Assembly (NCBI RefSeq): GCF_000967655.1
Contig: NZ_JXYA01000001.1
Location: 124,001-188,000, forward strand
DNA length: 64,000 nt
Direction: 5' to 3'
Source: Pseudoalteromonas rubra
Lineage (GTDB): Bacteria > Pseudomonadota > Gammaproteobacteria > Enterobacterales > Alteromonadaceae
The notes under the pieces are model-generated. The model did not search any database. It saw only the letters and a list, made by a program, of their open reading frames with translations, and had not been told where the DNA came from. The position numbers were made by a program, and so were the translations under genes. Within the stretch, counting starts at the first letter, position 1, and each line of letters opens with the position of its first letter. This document shows, one piece after another, positions 10,774 through 18,864 of the stretch.

Positions 10774-10890
10774 TTAAGATTTTGTCGGCTTTTCAATCGG
10801 TTGCGTTCTGAGTGGTAGATCTCGCTCACCGGGCTTTGTCGGACTGCCTCCATGTACTTGTAATAATTCTGTTTTACTGATTGTTTTCAT
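10774..10890 (-). CDS. Double-glycine leader peptide B (38 aa), function unknown
   Basis: This 38-residue frame starts at the ATG complementary to 10888-10890, with GAGGAAG about 7 bases upstream. The bases just before the start (GGAAGCAT, then six bases to the ATG) repeat those of peptide A, so the duplication includes the ribosome binding site. The leader is MKTISKTELLQVHGG; the 23-residue tail starts SPTKPGERDLP and ends QPIEKPTKS. Differences from peptide A are scattered and mostly conservative (N/T, S/T, D/E, K/Q, V/L), the pattern expected of two genes under protein-level selection. A sigma70-like promoter lies about 60 bases upstream. It was probably overlooked because it is under 60 codons. 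Confidence 0.75.
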   Translation of the reverse strand: MKTISKTELLQVHGGSPTKPGERDLPLRTQPIEKPTKS

Positions 10891-10952
10891 ACCAATGCTT
10901 CCTCGCTTTTGTTTGCATATCTCACCCGGTTAATCACCGCATGATGAAATTA

Positions 10953-10981
10953 TTAATACACACTTTTGTGCACAATGGCAA
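10953..10981 (-). promoter_or_regulatory. Predicted sigma70 promoter for the peptide genes
   Basis: On the minus strand TTGCCA (-35) and TATTAA (-10) are separated by exactly 17 bases. The predicted transcript would have about 55-60 bases of leader before peptide B. The gap between the membrane-protein stop (11052) and peptide B is otherwise empty, so the peptides can be expressed independently of the regulator gene. Confidence 0.6.
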
Positions 10982-11051
10982 ACTACAATAGTTGACCTCG
11001 AGTCGCCAGGTATGCGCTCTCATAAGCGCACATCTGTTTAACTATCACTGG

Positions 11052-11609
11052 CTATTTAAGTGAATCCGGCGCATAACTATTATCGCCGTGCACCTTGTAA
11101 AACCGTTCCCGCTCTGGGGTTTTAACTGCGTAGGTTAGCAAGCCAAAGCACGTCAGTAAGTTCAGAGTGATCAATATAAAATTGCGCACGCCATTGCCCA
11201 TGATCCAGCCATCTATGACATAAAATTTGTATAGCCAAACTTCCAGGTAATTAAACGCCGCCAAGGCAAAGTCTATTGCGCTCAAAAAAATTAATCCAAT
11301 CTCTTGCACCGAGAAATGATGATTCTTATACACACGAAAGAAAAACGATGCCCCCGTGAGCTGGTGTAGAGCAAACGCAATGCGGTTTCTATAAATAATG
11401 GGCACTAAAAACAACAAACACATCACCATATTGTACAAAGGCATGTGCGTCGTCCATGTATAGCTAACCTTATAAAGAGCTGCGTCAACGATTTCGATAC
11501 CAGTCAATAAAATCAGAAAATATCGTGAGCATTCATATTTCCAGGTATAAACCAAGGCAGTTAACAGGAATGGGATCTCGATAAAACTAAAAATTGTATA
11601 AAAATCCAT
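11052..11609 (-). CDS. Multi-pass inner membrane protein, unknown function
   Basis: The frame is open from 11663, but the ATG at 11609 (MDFYTIFSFIEIPFLL) lies one base after the stop of the XRE regulator gene and has GGAG upstream. That makes a translationally coupled 185-residue protein. It is very hydrophobic, with about five or six membrane segments (for example residues 5-25, 28-48, 57-73, 105-125, 145-165) and a short polar C-terminus. I recognise no family. Being co-transcribed with a regulator and just upstream of the two GG peptides, it could be a sensor or immunity-type partner; this is inference only. Confidence 0.75.
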   Translation of the reverse strand: MDFYTIFSFIEIPFLLTALVYTWKYECSRYFLILLTGIEIVDAALYKVSYTWTTHMPLYNMVMCLLFLVPIIYRNRIAFALHQLTGASFFFRVYKNHHFSVQEIGLIFLSAIDFALAAFNYLEVWLYKFYVIDGWIMGNGVRNFILITLNLLTCFGLLTYAVKTPERERFYKVHGDNSYAPDSLK

Positions 11610-11610
11610 C

Positions 11611-11928
11611 TCACGACTCCTCTTCTTCGTTTTGTTCTTCCGGGCTGGCAGGTGGCTTGTCACTTAAAAAATTAAAATACAAGGCAACCAGGTCCTTGCC
11701 AAAAATCATAAAAATATCCAGCAGCTGGGCACTGGTCATATCCGTTTTGCCACTTTCCCAGTTGCTGACCGTTGACTGGTCAACCGCTGACGACATTTTC
11801 GCGGCCAGATCTTTTTGGCTTAAACCAAGCTCATTGCGCATCTGGCGAATGGAGCGCTGGATCAGCCGGTTAAACCGGTCAATTTCCTGCTGTCGCTTCC
11901 TTGGGCTATGCTTCATTCTCTTTTCCAT
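11611..11928 (-). CDS. XRE-family (Cro/CI-type HTH) transcriptional regulator
   Basis: The 105-residue protein has one helix-turn-helix domain at about residues 25-85 (IRQMRNELGLSQKDLAAKMS, then DQSTVSNWESGKTDM), the classic HTH_3 pattern. Residues 1-25 are basic (KRMKHSPRKRQQEIDR) and the tail is very acidic (EEQNEEEES). ATG codons at 11928 and 11916 are both possible. The gene is first in a two-gene unit with the membrane protein. A perfect 14-bp palindrome lies about 80 bases upstream of its start and is a candidate autoregulatory operator. Confidence 0.88.
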   Translation of the reverse strand: MEKRMKHSPRKRQQEIDRFNRLIQRSIRQMRNELGLSQKDLAAKMSSAVDQSTVSNWESGKTDMTSAQLLDIFMIFGKDLVALYFNFLSDKPPASPEEQNEEEES

Positions 11929-12004
11929 GGGTTAAAATTGTAAACAGATAATTACCACAAGTTAACTGCAGCAACAACTGAATTGCGAAGGGCTGTAGAC
12001 ATCT

Positions 12005-12052
12005 ATGAATATATTCATCACCCCTTGCCTTTTTTGTTTATATTTATGAATA
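12005..12052. promoter_or_regulatory. Candidate XRE operator: ATGAATATATTCAT palindrome plus half site
   Basis: ATGAATATATTCAT (12005-12018) is a perfect 14-bp palindrome. The half TATGAATA occurs again at 12045-12052. Both lie in the 206-base gap between the divergent XRE regulator and DinB-family genes, in an AT-rich stretch. Small XRE repressors commonly bind such dyads at their own promoters, so autoregulation, with a possible effect on the DinB gene, is a reasonable guess. Confidence 0.5.
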
Positions 12053-12134
12053 ATTATCAGCTACTTGTATTAGTATTATTGCCACAATCACCGCCATTAT
12101 CAGCGCAACTAAACACACCCGAAAGGACACGCCC

Positions 12135-12668
12135 ATGAGCCAACTTACCCAGTTCAGACTACTGGCAAATTACAATCAGTGGATGAATCAAAAAGTGTAT
12201 ACCGCCGCCGCACAGCTGAGCGATGCTGCCCTAAAACAGGATCGGGGTGCATTTTTTGGCTCGATACTGGGCACTTTAAACCACCTGGTTGTGGCAGATC
12301 TTATCTGGCTAAAACGCTATGCCGCCTGTGAAGCCTGCGCCGATGTGCTGGCCGCTGTGGTGGCACAGGACGACCCCACCAGCCTGGATCAGTGTTTATT
12401 TGACGATTTGGCGCAGTTAACTGACTATCGTCAGTGGCTGGATGGGCAGATCTTAGGTTTACTACAGCATTTACAGGACAGTGATTTGACAAGCGTGTTG
12501 ACCTATCGCAACAGCAAGGGTGTGACGTATCATAAACCCTTTGCCAGTTTACTGACGCATTTATTCAATCACCAGACTCATCACCGTGGTCAGGTATCGA
12601 CATTACTCAGTCAGGCGGGTGTGGACGTCGGGGCCACCGATCTTTTGCTGTTAATTGATGACGTATAA
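12135..12668 (+). CDS. DinB family protein (putative metal-dependent enzyme)
   Basis: The 177-residue protein has the four-helix DinB/YfiT-like fold. The metal-ligand histidines sit in GTLNHLVVADLIW (about residue 49) and in THLFNHQTHHRGQVSTLLSQ (about residues 140-160), spaced as in the family. Members include thiol-dependent S-transferases; many are uncharacterised, and the name does not mean the DNA polymerase IV DinB. An AAAGGA ribosome binding site precedes the ATG. It is a single gene divergent from the XRE regulator. Confidence 0.88.
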   Translation: MSQLTQFRLLANYNQWMNQKVYTAAAQLSDAALKQDRGAFFGSILGTLNHLVVADLIWLKRYAACEACADVLAAVVAQDDPTSLDQCLFDDLAQLTDYRQWLDGQILGLLQHLQDSDLTSVLTYRNSKGVTYHKPFASLLTHLFNHQTHHRGQVSTLLSQAGVDVGATDLLLLIDDV

Positions 12669-12670
12669 GG

Positions 12671-12696
12671 AAATGGCCTCCTGTTGGAGGCCACTT
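12671..12696. terminator. Terminator between the DinB-family gene and the Calx-beta protein gene
   Basis: An 8-bp perfect stem (TGGCCTCC / GGAGGCCA) with a TGTT loop, flanked by AAA and CTTT, lies between two convergent genes. It can act in both directions, though the T runs are short. Confidence 0.75.
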
Positions 12697-12705
12697 TAGC
12701 AGAGG

Positions 12706-14202
12706 TTACTCACACCCTTTTTGGATGCTCGATGTCCAGACTTTCAGGACAAAGTCGTTGTAATCGCGGTCGTTTTGGTCTTCCCAGTACTGCTTGTCGC
12801 CATACACACGATAGTTAGTGGTCAGCTGGCCAGGGTTACCGTTAATCGACAACACATAGTCGTAGCTGGCGCCTTCAATGACATCATAACTGCCCGAGCC
12901 ACCGTATTCATCCAGCAACTTCACATAGCTGCCATTGACCCGCACACCCCAGTCATTGTTGTAGCCTGCGCTTTCACTGACAAACTGATAATGAATGCGG
13001 GTGTAGTTATCTGGTATACACGCAGGGTCATTATCTTCTATGGTGCCGGTAACAGACGCAGAGCCGCTGGTATGTGTTGCACCTTCAACCAGCAAGGTGA
13101 AAGCCTCGCTGGCTTCATGCTCGTCATCATCCACAGTTGCAATATTGAGTGTTGCACTTACTTGTCCCGCAGCTATCGTAATACTGGCAGGCGGCGGCGT
13201 GTAATCACCCGCAGACGTGGTATCGTCCAGCACACTGACATCCAGCGTCACATCCTGATAGTAAGCGTTGTTCAGGGTAATCTGATATTCGAGTTGTCCC
13301 CCTTCAGACACCACATCTGTGATTGCTTCAAGGGTGAAAGTGGGTTCAGGATCGGTCTCGCAACTGGGTGTGGTGTAACAGGCCACGGGCTGATCGGTGT
13401 TCACTGCTAAGTCGTTCAGCCGCACCGGTACCGTGGCCAGCAAACAGGTATTACCCGACTGAGGGTTGAGTTTATAGAGTTTAGAGCGATTAACATGACC
13501 ATAGTCGTTGATCAGAGTACGGCTGACAACGATTTCACCCGCCTGATTCAACGCCGCACCAGTGGCCGCGGTAAGACTATGATTTGCCAGCTTTGTTGCT
13601 TTAAAGGTGGTTTTATCTAGCTGATAAACACTGCGACTGGTAACCAGATACCAGTTACCATTTTGGATAACCAGATCGCCACGGAACTTACCTTTCAGTG
13701 ACCCCAGTGCCCCTAACTCGGTTGCTTCACCGGTAGCTTTGTTGATTTCATACAGCTTTTTAAAATCGGTGCCCAACAGCGCGTCGCGCTCGGGGTCATA
13801 CACCATACTCAGCACCTGCGAGGTTCTGCCCACCAGCGTGTGGGTATCGGTGGCAAAATCATAGTAGGCCAGGCGCAGGTATTTAAAGCGTTTGCCCTCT
13901 ATGGGCAGATGAGTTAACTGCTCCGCGCTGAGGTTCAGGTGGCTCACATCAACCTGATATTCAAACGGTCTCGGCGCTGACACATAATACATGCGCTTAC
14001 TGGTTTGATCATACGCCAGCGCAGAGGCACTAAACTCTGCCAGCGTGTGTGCAAATGCGCTGTCATCTTGTTCGTTCAGGCCAAATAAAATACCGACATC
14101 GCCACGGCCAGCATTAATGCCATACAGCTGACCGGTACAGGTATTTGCGTAGGAAACGGAAGATGCCACCAGGGCAATCAAAGAAAGTGATGTTTTTAGC
14201 AT
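12706..14202 (-). CDS. Secreted protein with Calx-beta and DUF4114-like domains
   Basis: The frame is open from 14250, but the ATG at 14202 gives a clean Sec signal peptide (MLKTSLSLIALVASSVSYAN) and a 498-residue protein. Residues about 20-270 look like repeated beta-strand units, propeller-like (MVYDPERDALLGTDFKKLYE, NWYLVTSRSVYQLD). Residues about 290-390 form a Calx-beta domain (VVSEGGQLEYQITLN, AGDYTPPPASITIAAGQ, ending GTIEDND). The C-terminus has the acidic WEDQNDRDYNDFVLKVW pattern of DUF4114 domains, probably calcium-binding. It is probably extracellular or surface-bound. The function is unknown and there is no partner gene. Confidence 0.8.
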   Translation of the reverse strand: MLKTSLSLIALVASSVSYANTCTGQLYGINAGRGDVGILFGLNEQDDSAFAHTLAEFSASALAYDQTSKRMYYVSAPRPFEYQVDVSHLNLSAEQLTHLPIEGKRFKYLRLAYYDFATDTHTLVGRTSQVLSMVYDPERDALLGTDFKKLYEINKATGEATELGALGSLKGKFRGDLVIQNGNWYLVTSRSVYQLDKTTFKATKLANHSLTAATGAALNQAGEIVVSRTLINDYGHVNRSKLYKLNPQSGNTCLLATVPVRLNDLAVNTDQPVACYTTPSCETDPEPTFTLEAITDVVSEGGQLEYQITLNNAYYQDVTLDVSVLDDTTSAGDYTPPPASITIAAGQVSATLNIATVDDDEHEASEAFTLLVEGATHTSGSASVTGTIEDNDPACIPDNYTRIHYQFVSESAGYNNDWGVRVNGSYVKLLDEYGGSGSYDVIEGASYDYVLSINGNPGQLTTNYRVYGDKQYWEDQNDRDYNDFVLKVWTSSIQKGCE

Positions 14203-14514
14203 GGTAATAAACTCGTGTGGTTCATCCAAATTCAGGCTAATACAACACAAAGTAATGACACATCTACATCCACTGTACGATGCGATTTCCTATTCCATTA
14301 GGAGTGAGTGCTTCCATTATTATCTTTGCAATCTGCAGCTATGATGCGCGCAAATATACAACAAAGCAACATAAAAATAAGAAAATTGGATTAGAATTTA
14401 ATAAAAACCATCTAAAGAGCTGCTTTTCTGAATAATCTCAGCATTATACGGATCGCTTGAATTTTGCTCGCATCGTTCCTATTAAGTACTTTTATTCAGC
14501 AAAAGGAAATGACG
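14203..14514. other. AT-rich divergent intergenic region
   Basis: This stretch separates the Calx-beta gene from the small membrane protein gene, which is transcribed the other way. It is clearly AT-rich around 14340-14420 and presumably holds both promoters. No convincing hexamer pair, repeat or reading frame was found. Confidence 0.4.
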
Positions 14515-14775
14515 ATGATGGATCACACCGACATAGCTCTTGTACCCGTATTGTTAAAGGCTGGCCTTATTCTCGCCCTGATAGTGACCAGCCTGTGGTG
14601 CCTGGTCAGGATAGTGAAATGGGCCAAAGGTATGCCCAAAGCAGCCTACCTGGTAATGGCGATTTTTCCCCTACTGTCTTTGTTTCCTATCCCGCCCCCC
14701 GTATTTAAGAATGTGGCGAAAGCAAAACAGGAACAACGTAAACGTAAGGAAGCCCCGGGAGATCCTCCCGAGTAA
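14515..14775 (+). CDS. Small two-segment membrane protein, unknown function
   Basis: The frame is open from 14464, but AAAGGA upstream fits best a start at one of the clustered ATG codons at 14509-14518. I chose 14515 (MMDHTDIALVPVLLKAG), giving 86 residues. Two hydrophobic segments (about residues 8-32 and 45-62) are followed by a Lys/Arg-rich tail (AKAKQEQRKRKEAPG). No family is recognised. Confidence 0.6.
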   Translation: MMDHTDIALVPVLLKAGLILALIVTSLWCLVRIVKWAKGMPKAAYLVMAIFPLLSLFPIPPPVFKNVAKAKQEQRKRKEAPGDPPE

Positions 14776-14845
14776 CAGAACCCTGACAAGCAGCTAAAAC
14801 TCGGTTTAGGTTAAGCACATCAGCAGCTGGGCTCAACAGCCCATT

Positions 14846-15958
14846 TTATCCATCAAGCCCCTGCATCCATAGCCGGCTCAGCTGCGCCAGAGACATTGCA
14901 GAGTGAGTGGCCGATTCATCACTTTGCCCGGAAAAAAGCTGCTGCGCTAATTGTCGGCCGACATGCTGGGCCATGGTGGTTTTCTCTATCCGCAGTCGGT
15001 AAAACTGGCTTAACACGGCGCTGAGCGGGTCTCGCTGAGACATCAGGCAGGCCAGCTGCCAGGCGTCTTCCAATGCCTGACACGCCCCTTGTCCTGAGGT
15101 GGGTAATGACGCGTGCGCTGCATCTCCAATCAGCACCATATTGTCTTGATGCCAGTATGGGAGAGGATCCAAATCATGGACAAAAATAGGCCGGACCGAC
15201 TCAGGTTCCGGGTGCTTCAGTACGGCCTGAACCGCTTCAGCCCAGCCGCCAAAGCGCTGCCTTAGCTCTCCCAGCCAGTCATGCTGAGTACGACTTTCAT
15301 CGAGTGATGTGCGCCAGGCCCCGGCCCAGTAACATATATCCGGCCTTACGGGCACTATGCCAAAGCGCTCTGTGGGGTGGCGAAAGTCGCCAATATGATT
15401 GGCAAGGGTACCAGGCCTGAGCTTGCTTACCCCTATCACATTAATAAACCCCTGGTAGCAAGGTGTGCCCGCCTCGGCGAATAACATTTGGCGCACCACC
15501 GACTGCATTCTGCCATCAGCGCCAACGACCAGATCGTTCGCTTGCCTGAGGCTGTTTACTTCTTTACAGGTTACGGAGGTTGCAAATTTAATGGCTACCC
15601 CCTGCTCTGCCAGCGCCTCACCCAGTATCCGTATCAAGTCGCGACGCAGTATGGTCACGCTGGCATAGCCACAGTGCCGGTTTAGCTCGCCAATATCCAG
15701 GGTAGTTTGTCTGTTGCCGCTGCGGTCATACTGACACAGTGACTCAGGTGTGCCCCCTGCACGAATCACTTGCTGTGCCAGTCCCATTTTATGTAGCACA
15801 TACATGGCATTGGGCCACAATGTAACGCCTGCCCCCATGGTTGTGAGAGTCGCAGCTCGCTCATAAACTTGCACCTCATGCCCTTGTTTTCTTGCCAGTA
15901 TTGCCAACGCCATGCCCGCGACACCCGCGCCAATTATCGCTATACGTTTCTTTTGCAT
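14846..15958 (-). CDS. FAD-dependent aromatic-type monooxygenase
   Basis: The 370-residue protein belongs to the class A flavoprotein hydroxylases (salicylate/3-hydroxybenzoate hydroxylase and UbiH-like). It has the FAD dinucleotide-binding GAGVAGMALAILARKQG near residue 10 and the DG motif in VVGADGRMQSVVRQ near residue 150. The GD motif VLIGDAAHASLPTSGQG near residue 285 binds the FAD ribityl and pyrophosphate. The substrate is not readable from sequence. It is divergent from a LysR gene with about 100 bases between the starts. This is the usual layout for a LysR-regulated catabolic or detoxifying monooxygenase. Confidence 0.88.
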   Translation of the reverse strand: MQKKRIAIIGAGVAGMALAILARKQGHEVQVYERAATLTTMGAGVTLWPNAMYVLHKMGLAQQVIRAGGTPESLCQYDRSGNRQTTLDIGELNRHCGYASVTILRRDLIRILGEALAEQGVAIKFATSVTCKEVNSLRQANDLVVGADGRMQSVVRQMLFAEAGTPCYQGFINVIGVSKLRPGTLANHIGDFRHPTERFGIVPVRPDICYWAGAWRTSLDESRTQHDWLGELRQRFGGWAEAVQAVLKHPEPESVRPIFVHDLDPLPYWHQDNMVLIGDAAHASLPTSGQGACQALEDAWQLACLMSQRDPLSAVLSQFYRLRIEKTTMAQHVGRQLAQQLFSGQSDESATHSAMSLAQLSRLWMQGLDG

Positions 15959-16057
15959 TGTTCACTTCCTTAAATAGATGAGCGCAGTGTGACAAAGCAG
16001 CAAAGCGGGATAAACATGCTAATATGGCTTTATAAATCCCACCAAATGAGACAATTA

Positions 16058-16975
16058 ATGATTGAACGGACCGATATTCAATGGTTACTGAGCTTTGTGG
16101 CTGTGTATGAAAAGTTGAGCTTCAAACTGGCAGCAGAGCAACGTCTGTTGCCCACCTCTAATATCAGCCGTCATGTTGCCCAACTGGAGCACCACTTAAA
16201 CACCCGACTGCTGGAGCGCACAACCCGGAAAATGCACCCGACAGCATCAGGTACACAGCTTTATGAGACCATAAAACCACTGCTACAAAGAATGGATGAT
16301 GCACTGACAGAGGTCTGTGAGCACAGTGATGCGTTATCCGGGCACCTTAATCTGGTTATGCCAGATGTGCCTGTCCTGGCAACGCTTATCGCCGACTTCT
16401 GCCATCAGCACCCCGATATCACGCTCAGTTGCGATACCCAGCTCAATCCCTCGGAAGGTATTATGGAGGGCTTAGACTTGGTGATCCGCTTTGGCCGCGG
16501 CACCTTGATTGATTCGGGCTGGGTCGCACAACCCCTTCTGACACTGCCAAGCTGCGTTGTCGGGGCACCGGCTTTGCTTGCCGACCATGCCAATCTGCAC
16601 ACACTGGAAACACTGAGCAAAGTGCCCTGCATTACCAGCCTGACCGCACTACAAGGCACGCCCTGGCGATTTAAGCACAATAAAACCCTGCATGTGCAAT
16701 CCAGCTATAAAGTTAACAGTGGCCACATGGCCAAAGCCGCCGCCATCCAGGGGCTGGGATTTGCCATTTTGCCCAGGCATATGTGCCAGGCGGAACTAAA
16801 GGCTGGCACGTTAGTTGAGGTCAAACTAGAGCATGAACCGGAAGATCTGGTGCTGTATGCTTTTTACTCGGGCCGTAAATACCCACAGAAAAAAGTCACC
16901 GCGCTTATCGCGCATCTGCAAACGGGGTTGAGTGAGCAAGACACGCAAGCGATTAACACGCCCGACTCCGGCTGA
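16058..16975 (+). CDS. LysR-family transcriptional regulator
   Basis: The frame is open from 15989; the ATG at 16058 (MIERTDIQWLLSFVAVYEKLSF) matches where LysR proteins normally begin and gives 305 residues. The N-terminal winged helix (residues about 5-64) has FKLAAEQRLLPTSNISRHVAQLEHHL, then TRLLERTTRKMHPTASG. The rest is the effector-binding domain (VAQPLLTLPSCVVGAP, AAAIQGLGFAILP). It resembles the subgroup that controls adjacent divergent oxidoreductase genes, so the flavin monooxygenase is the probable target. The effector is unknown. Confidence 0.9.
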   Translation: MIERTDIQWLLSFVAVYEKLSFKLAAEQRLLPTSNISRHVAQLEHHLNTRLLERTTRKMHPTASGTQLYETIKPLLQRMDDALTEVCEHSDALSGHLNLVMPDVPVLATLIADFCHQHPDITLSCDTQLNPSEGIMEGLDLVIRFGRGTLIDSGWVAQPLLTLPSCVVGAPALLADHANLHTLETLSKVPCITSLTALQGTPWRFKHNKTLHVQSSYKVNSGHMAKAAAIQGLGFAILPRHMCQAELKAGTLVEVKLEHEPEDLVLYAFYSGRKYPQKKVTALIAHLQTGLSEQDTQAINTPDSG

Positions 16976-17021
16976 AGCCAGGCTTGCTGTTGGTACTTAT
17001 TGAATGGTTAAATCAACGCAC

Positions 17022-18005
17022 TTACTTCAGCCAGTTAACCATGTTTTCCATCAGCTTAGAGGTCGCAGCGATGCCCGCTTCTCCGCCAACATCGCATAAG
17101 CCCAGACCGCAGCCATCAAAGTGATGGCCTGCTTGCTCCAGTAAGTGTAATTCACTGCCGTTGCGACAGTGTACCCGCGCATACTGGTTGTCAAAACTGA
17201 GCATATCGACCTGCGCAGGACCTGCATCAATATCACCTGCGAGTGCATTACACAGCCTTAATGACTGACTCGGTGAGACGATGGCATCTGCCATGCCGTG
17301 GCTGATAAACATCTCGGGTGCGATGCCCGGGTACTGCTCAATGTACTCCAGCAGGCTGTTATTTACGATGAGCGGCTCATTACCTGTCAACGCCTGCCAG
17401 TCATCTTTACCCGCCAAAGTCGCCAGCATACGTTTAATGTAACCATGGTTATAACTTCCGTCCTGCACTTCCTGCAACTGATGGGCAAAATCAGCCACCG
17501 GGAACATAGGGGCTATTTTTTCAATAAAAAATGGCAACTGCTGTGACAACCACACTGCCATGTGTCCGCCTGCTGATTGCCCGATCAGGCGAATTGATTT
17601 ATCGCTGTGCGTATACTTGTGGTTGTTGAACAGCACCCAAAAATAAGCATCCCGGATATCTTTTTTACTCTCTTCTATTGTCACCTGATTACATGCAGGC
17701 CCGGCTTCTCTGTCTTGTGCCAATCGATAAAAAGGCATGTAGACAACAAAGCCAGCCTCAGTCAGCTGAGCGATTTGCGCTTCCATGACTCGTGCTGTTT
17801 TAAGCCGCTCTAACCAGCCACCACCGTGGATCATCATAACGGGGGTAGCGGTATGGTGGTTGATATTTTTATAAACACGCATCTCAAGATGACAAGTCCC
17901 CAGCTCGCTCTGAGTCTGTTTGTACGTCGCCCTTTGCATAAGTGGGATCTCAGTGAACGACTGAGTGCGTGTTGTGGCAGGCAGTGTCGCGCCCAGCCCT
18001 GGCAT
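17022..18005 (-). CDS. Alpha/beta hydrolase (BD-FAE/esterase-lipase type), 5' end doubtful
   Basis: The hydrolase core shows the oxyanion-hole motif MMIHGGGW and the nucleophile elbow IGQSAGGHMAVWL. A C-terminal His in LLEQAGHHFDGCG and an Asp in HGMADAIVSPSQ complete the triad. From the first ATG (18005) it has 327 residues. The same frame continues upstream without a stop to a TAG at 18237-18239. Those 77 codons read like protein, with Cys pairs suited to an exported enzyme (IQAQEAQPGYYSDNQCQ), but contain no ATG, GTG, TTG or CTG. The gene may therefore have lost its signal peptide and start through an in-frame stop or a deletion, or begin at 18005 in a shortened form. It may be a pseudogene. 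Confidence 0.65.
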   Translation of the reverse strand: MPGLGATLPATTRTQSFTEIPLMQRATYKQTQSELGTCHLEMRVYKNINHHTATPVMMIHGGGWLERLKTARVMEAQIAQLTEAGFVVYMPFYRLAQDREAGPACNQVTIEESKKDIRDAYFWVLFNNHKYTHSDKSIRLIGQSAGGHMAVWLSQQLPFFIEKIAPMFPVADFAHQLQEVQDGSYNHGYIKRMLATLAGKDDWQALTGNEPLIVNNSLLEYIEQYPGIAPEMFISHGMADAIVSPSQSLRLCNALAGDIDAGPAQVDMLSFDNQYARVHCRNGSELHLLEQAGHHFDGCGLGLCDVGGEAGIAATSKLMENMVNWLK

Positions 18006-18318
18006 CCAGGCATCACTTGCGGCATTTAAATCATCGCTGCTGCCATATTTTTCTGCCTGGTGGTCGAACTCCCGAAGACAATAGCTAATGTCACTTTCAT
18101 TTTTATACGCAATTGCATGCTGGCATTGGTTGTCGCTGTAATACCAGCCTGGCTGCGCTTCTTGCGCCTGAATTTCAGCACACTGCTCCCCCTGATCCGA
18201 GAAGAAAAGACCAGTGCCATCAATAGCTATCGCGCGCTACTGGGATAAATCCAGGTCGCGACCAGGCATTTTACGTGTCGTTAAAAAGTAAGAAGCCTGG
18301 TCCCTAAACGTTTTTAAG

Positions 18319-18864
18319 CTAAGGCCCTATATCCAGGTACTGCAAAAACCGGCAATGCCTGTCCTCGCACACCTCGGCAATCTCCTGCTTGCAGTGCGCA
18401 CTTATCCCCTGCGGCAAGGCAAAACCACTGTCTCCCATTGTCTCAGCATCAAATACACCATATTCCTCTTGATAGATGATGGGAAAGTATACGGCAATTG
18501 TGCTCCCACCCAGATATTTATGCGCCCAGCCTGGCACTGAGATAACCATATTTCCGTTCATACTAAAACGCCCTGACATGGGTGCCGGGCGCTCAAATAC
18601 TAACTCACCATTTTCGGCAATGCTCGATGACGAAAAGTAATAGTTAACAACATTGAAGTTATATCCAGCGGCAATCAATGGATTATTAGTGTCATAAAAA
18701 GGTAGATTATAAGTAGGCTTATCTGCTGCCGAGATATGATATTCCATCGCAGGAAAACACCCCTTTAGCTGGATATCGTAATCAAAAAAGTAGCTGCACC
18801 CGGCCAATAAAGTGCTCATAATGGCCAGGCACATCGGTTTTAGCCGTGCCTTTAAGCTCTGCAC
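18319..18864 (-). CDS. Lipoprotein, first of two paralogues
   Basis: The best start is a GTG at 18864 behind AGGAAGG. It makes a protein of 181 residues, exactly the length of the paralogue at 20512-21057; upstream ATG codons at 18879 and 18927 are alternatives. The product has a positively charged N-terminus and a lipobox (MSTLLAGCSYFF). The mature part is mostly beta-like and contains LVFERPAPMSGR. It ends in a Cys-rich segment (SAHCKQEIAEVCEDRHCRFL) that probably forms disulfides. No known family was recognised. The similarity to its paralogue continues at base level, so the duplication is recent. Confidence 0.78.
   Translation of the reverse strand: MQSLKARLKPMCLAIMSTLLAGCSYFFDYDIQLKGCFPAMEYHISAADKPTYNLPFYDTNNPLIAAGYNFNVVNYYFSSSSIAENGELVFERPAPMSGRFSMNGNMVISVPGWAHKYLGGSTIAVYFPIIYQEEYGVFDAETMGDSGFALPQGISAHCKQEIAEVCEDRHCRFLQYLDIGP

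Noticed and set aside
18026..18223. 65-codon minus-strand frame beginning MMALVFSS
   Set aside because: It is the shadow of the extended alpha/beta hydrolase frame, which has the better protein pattern.
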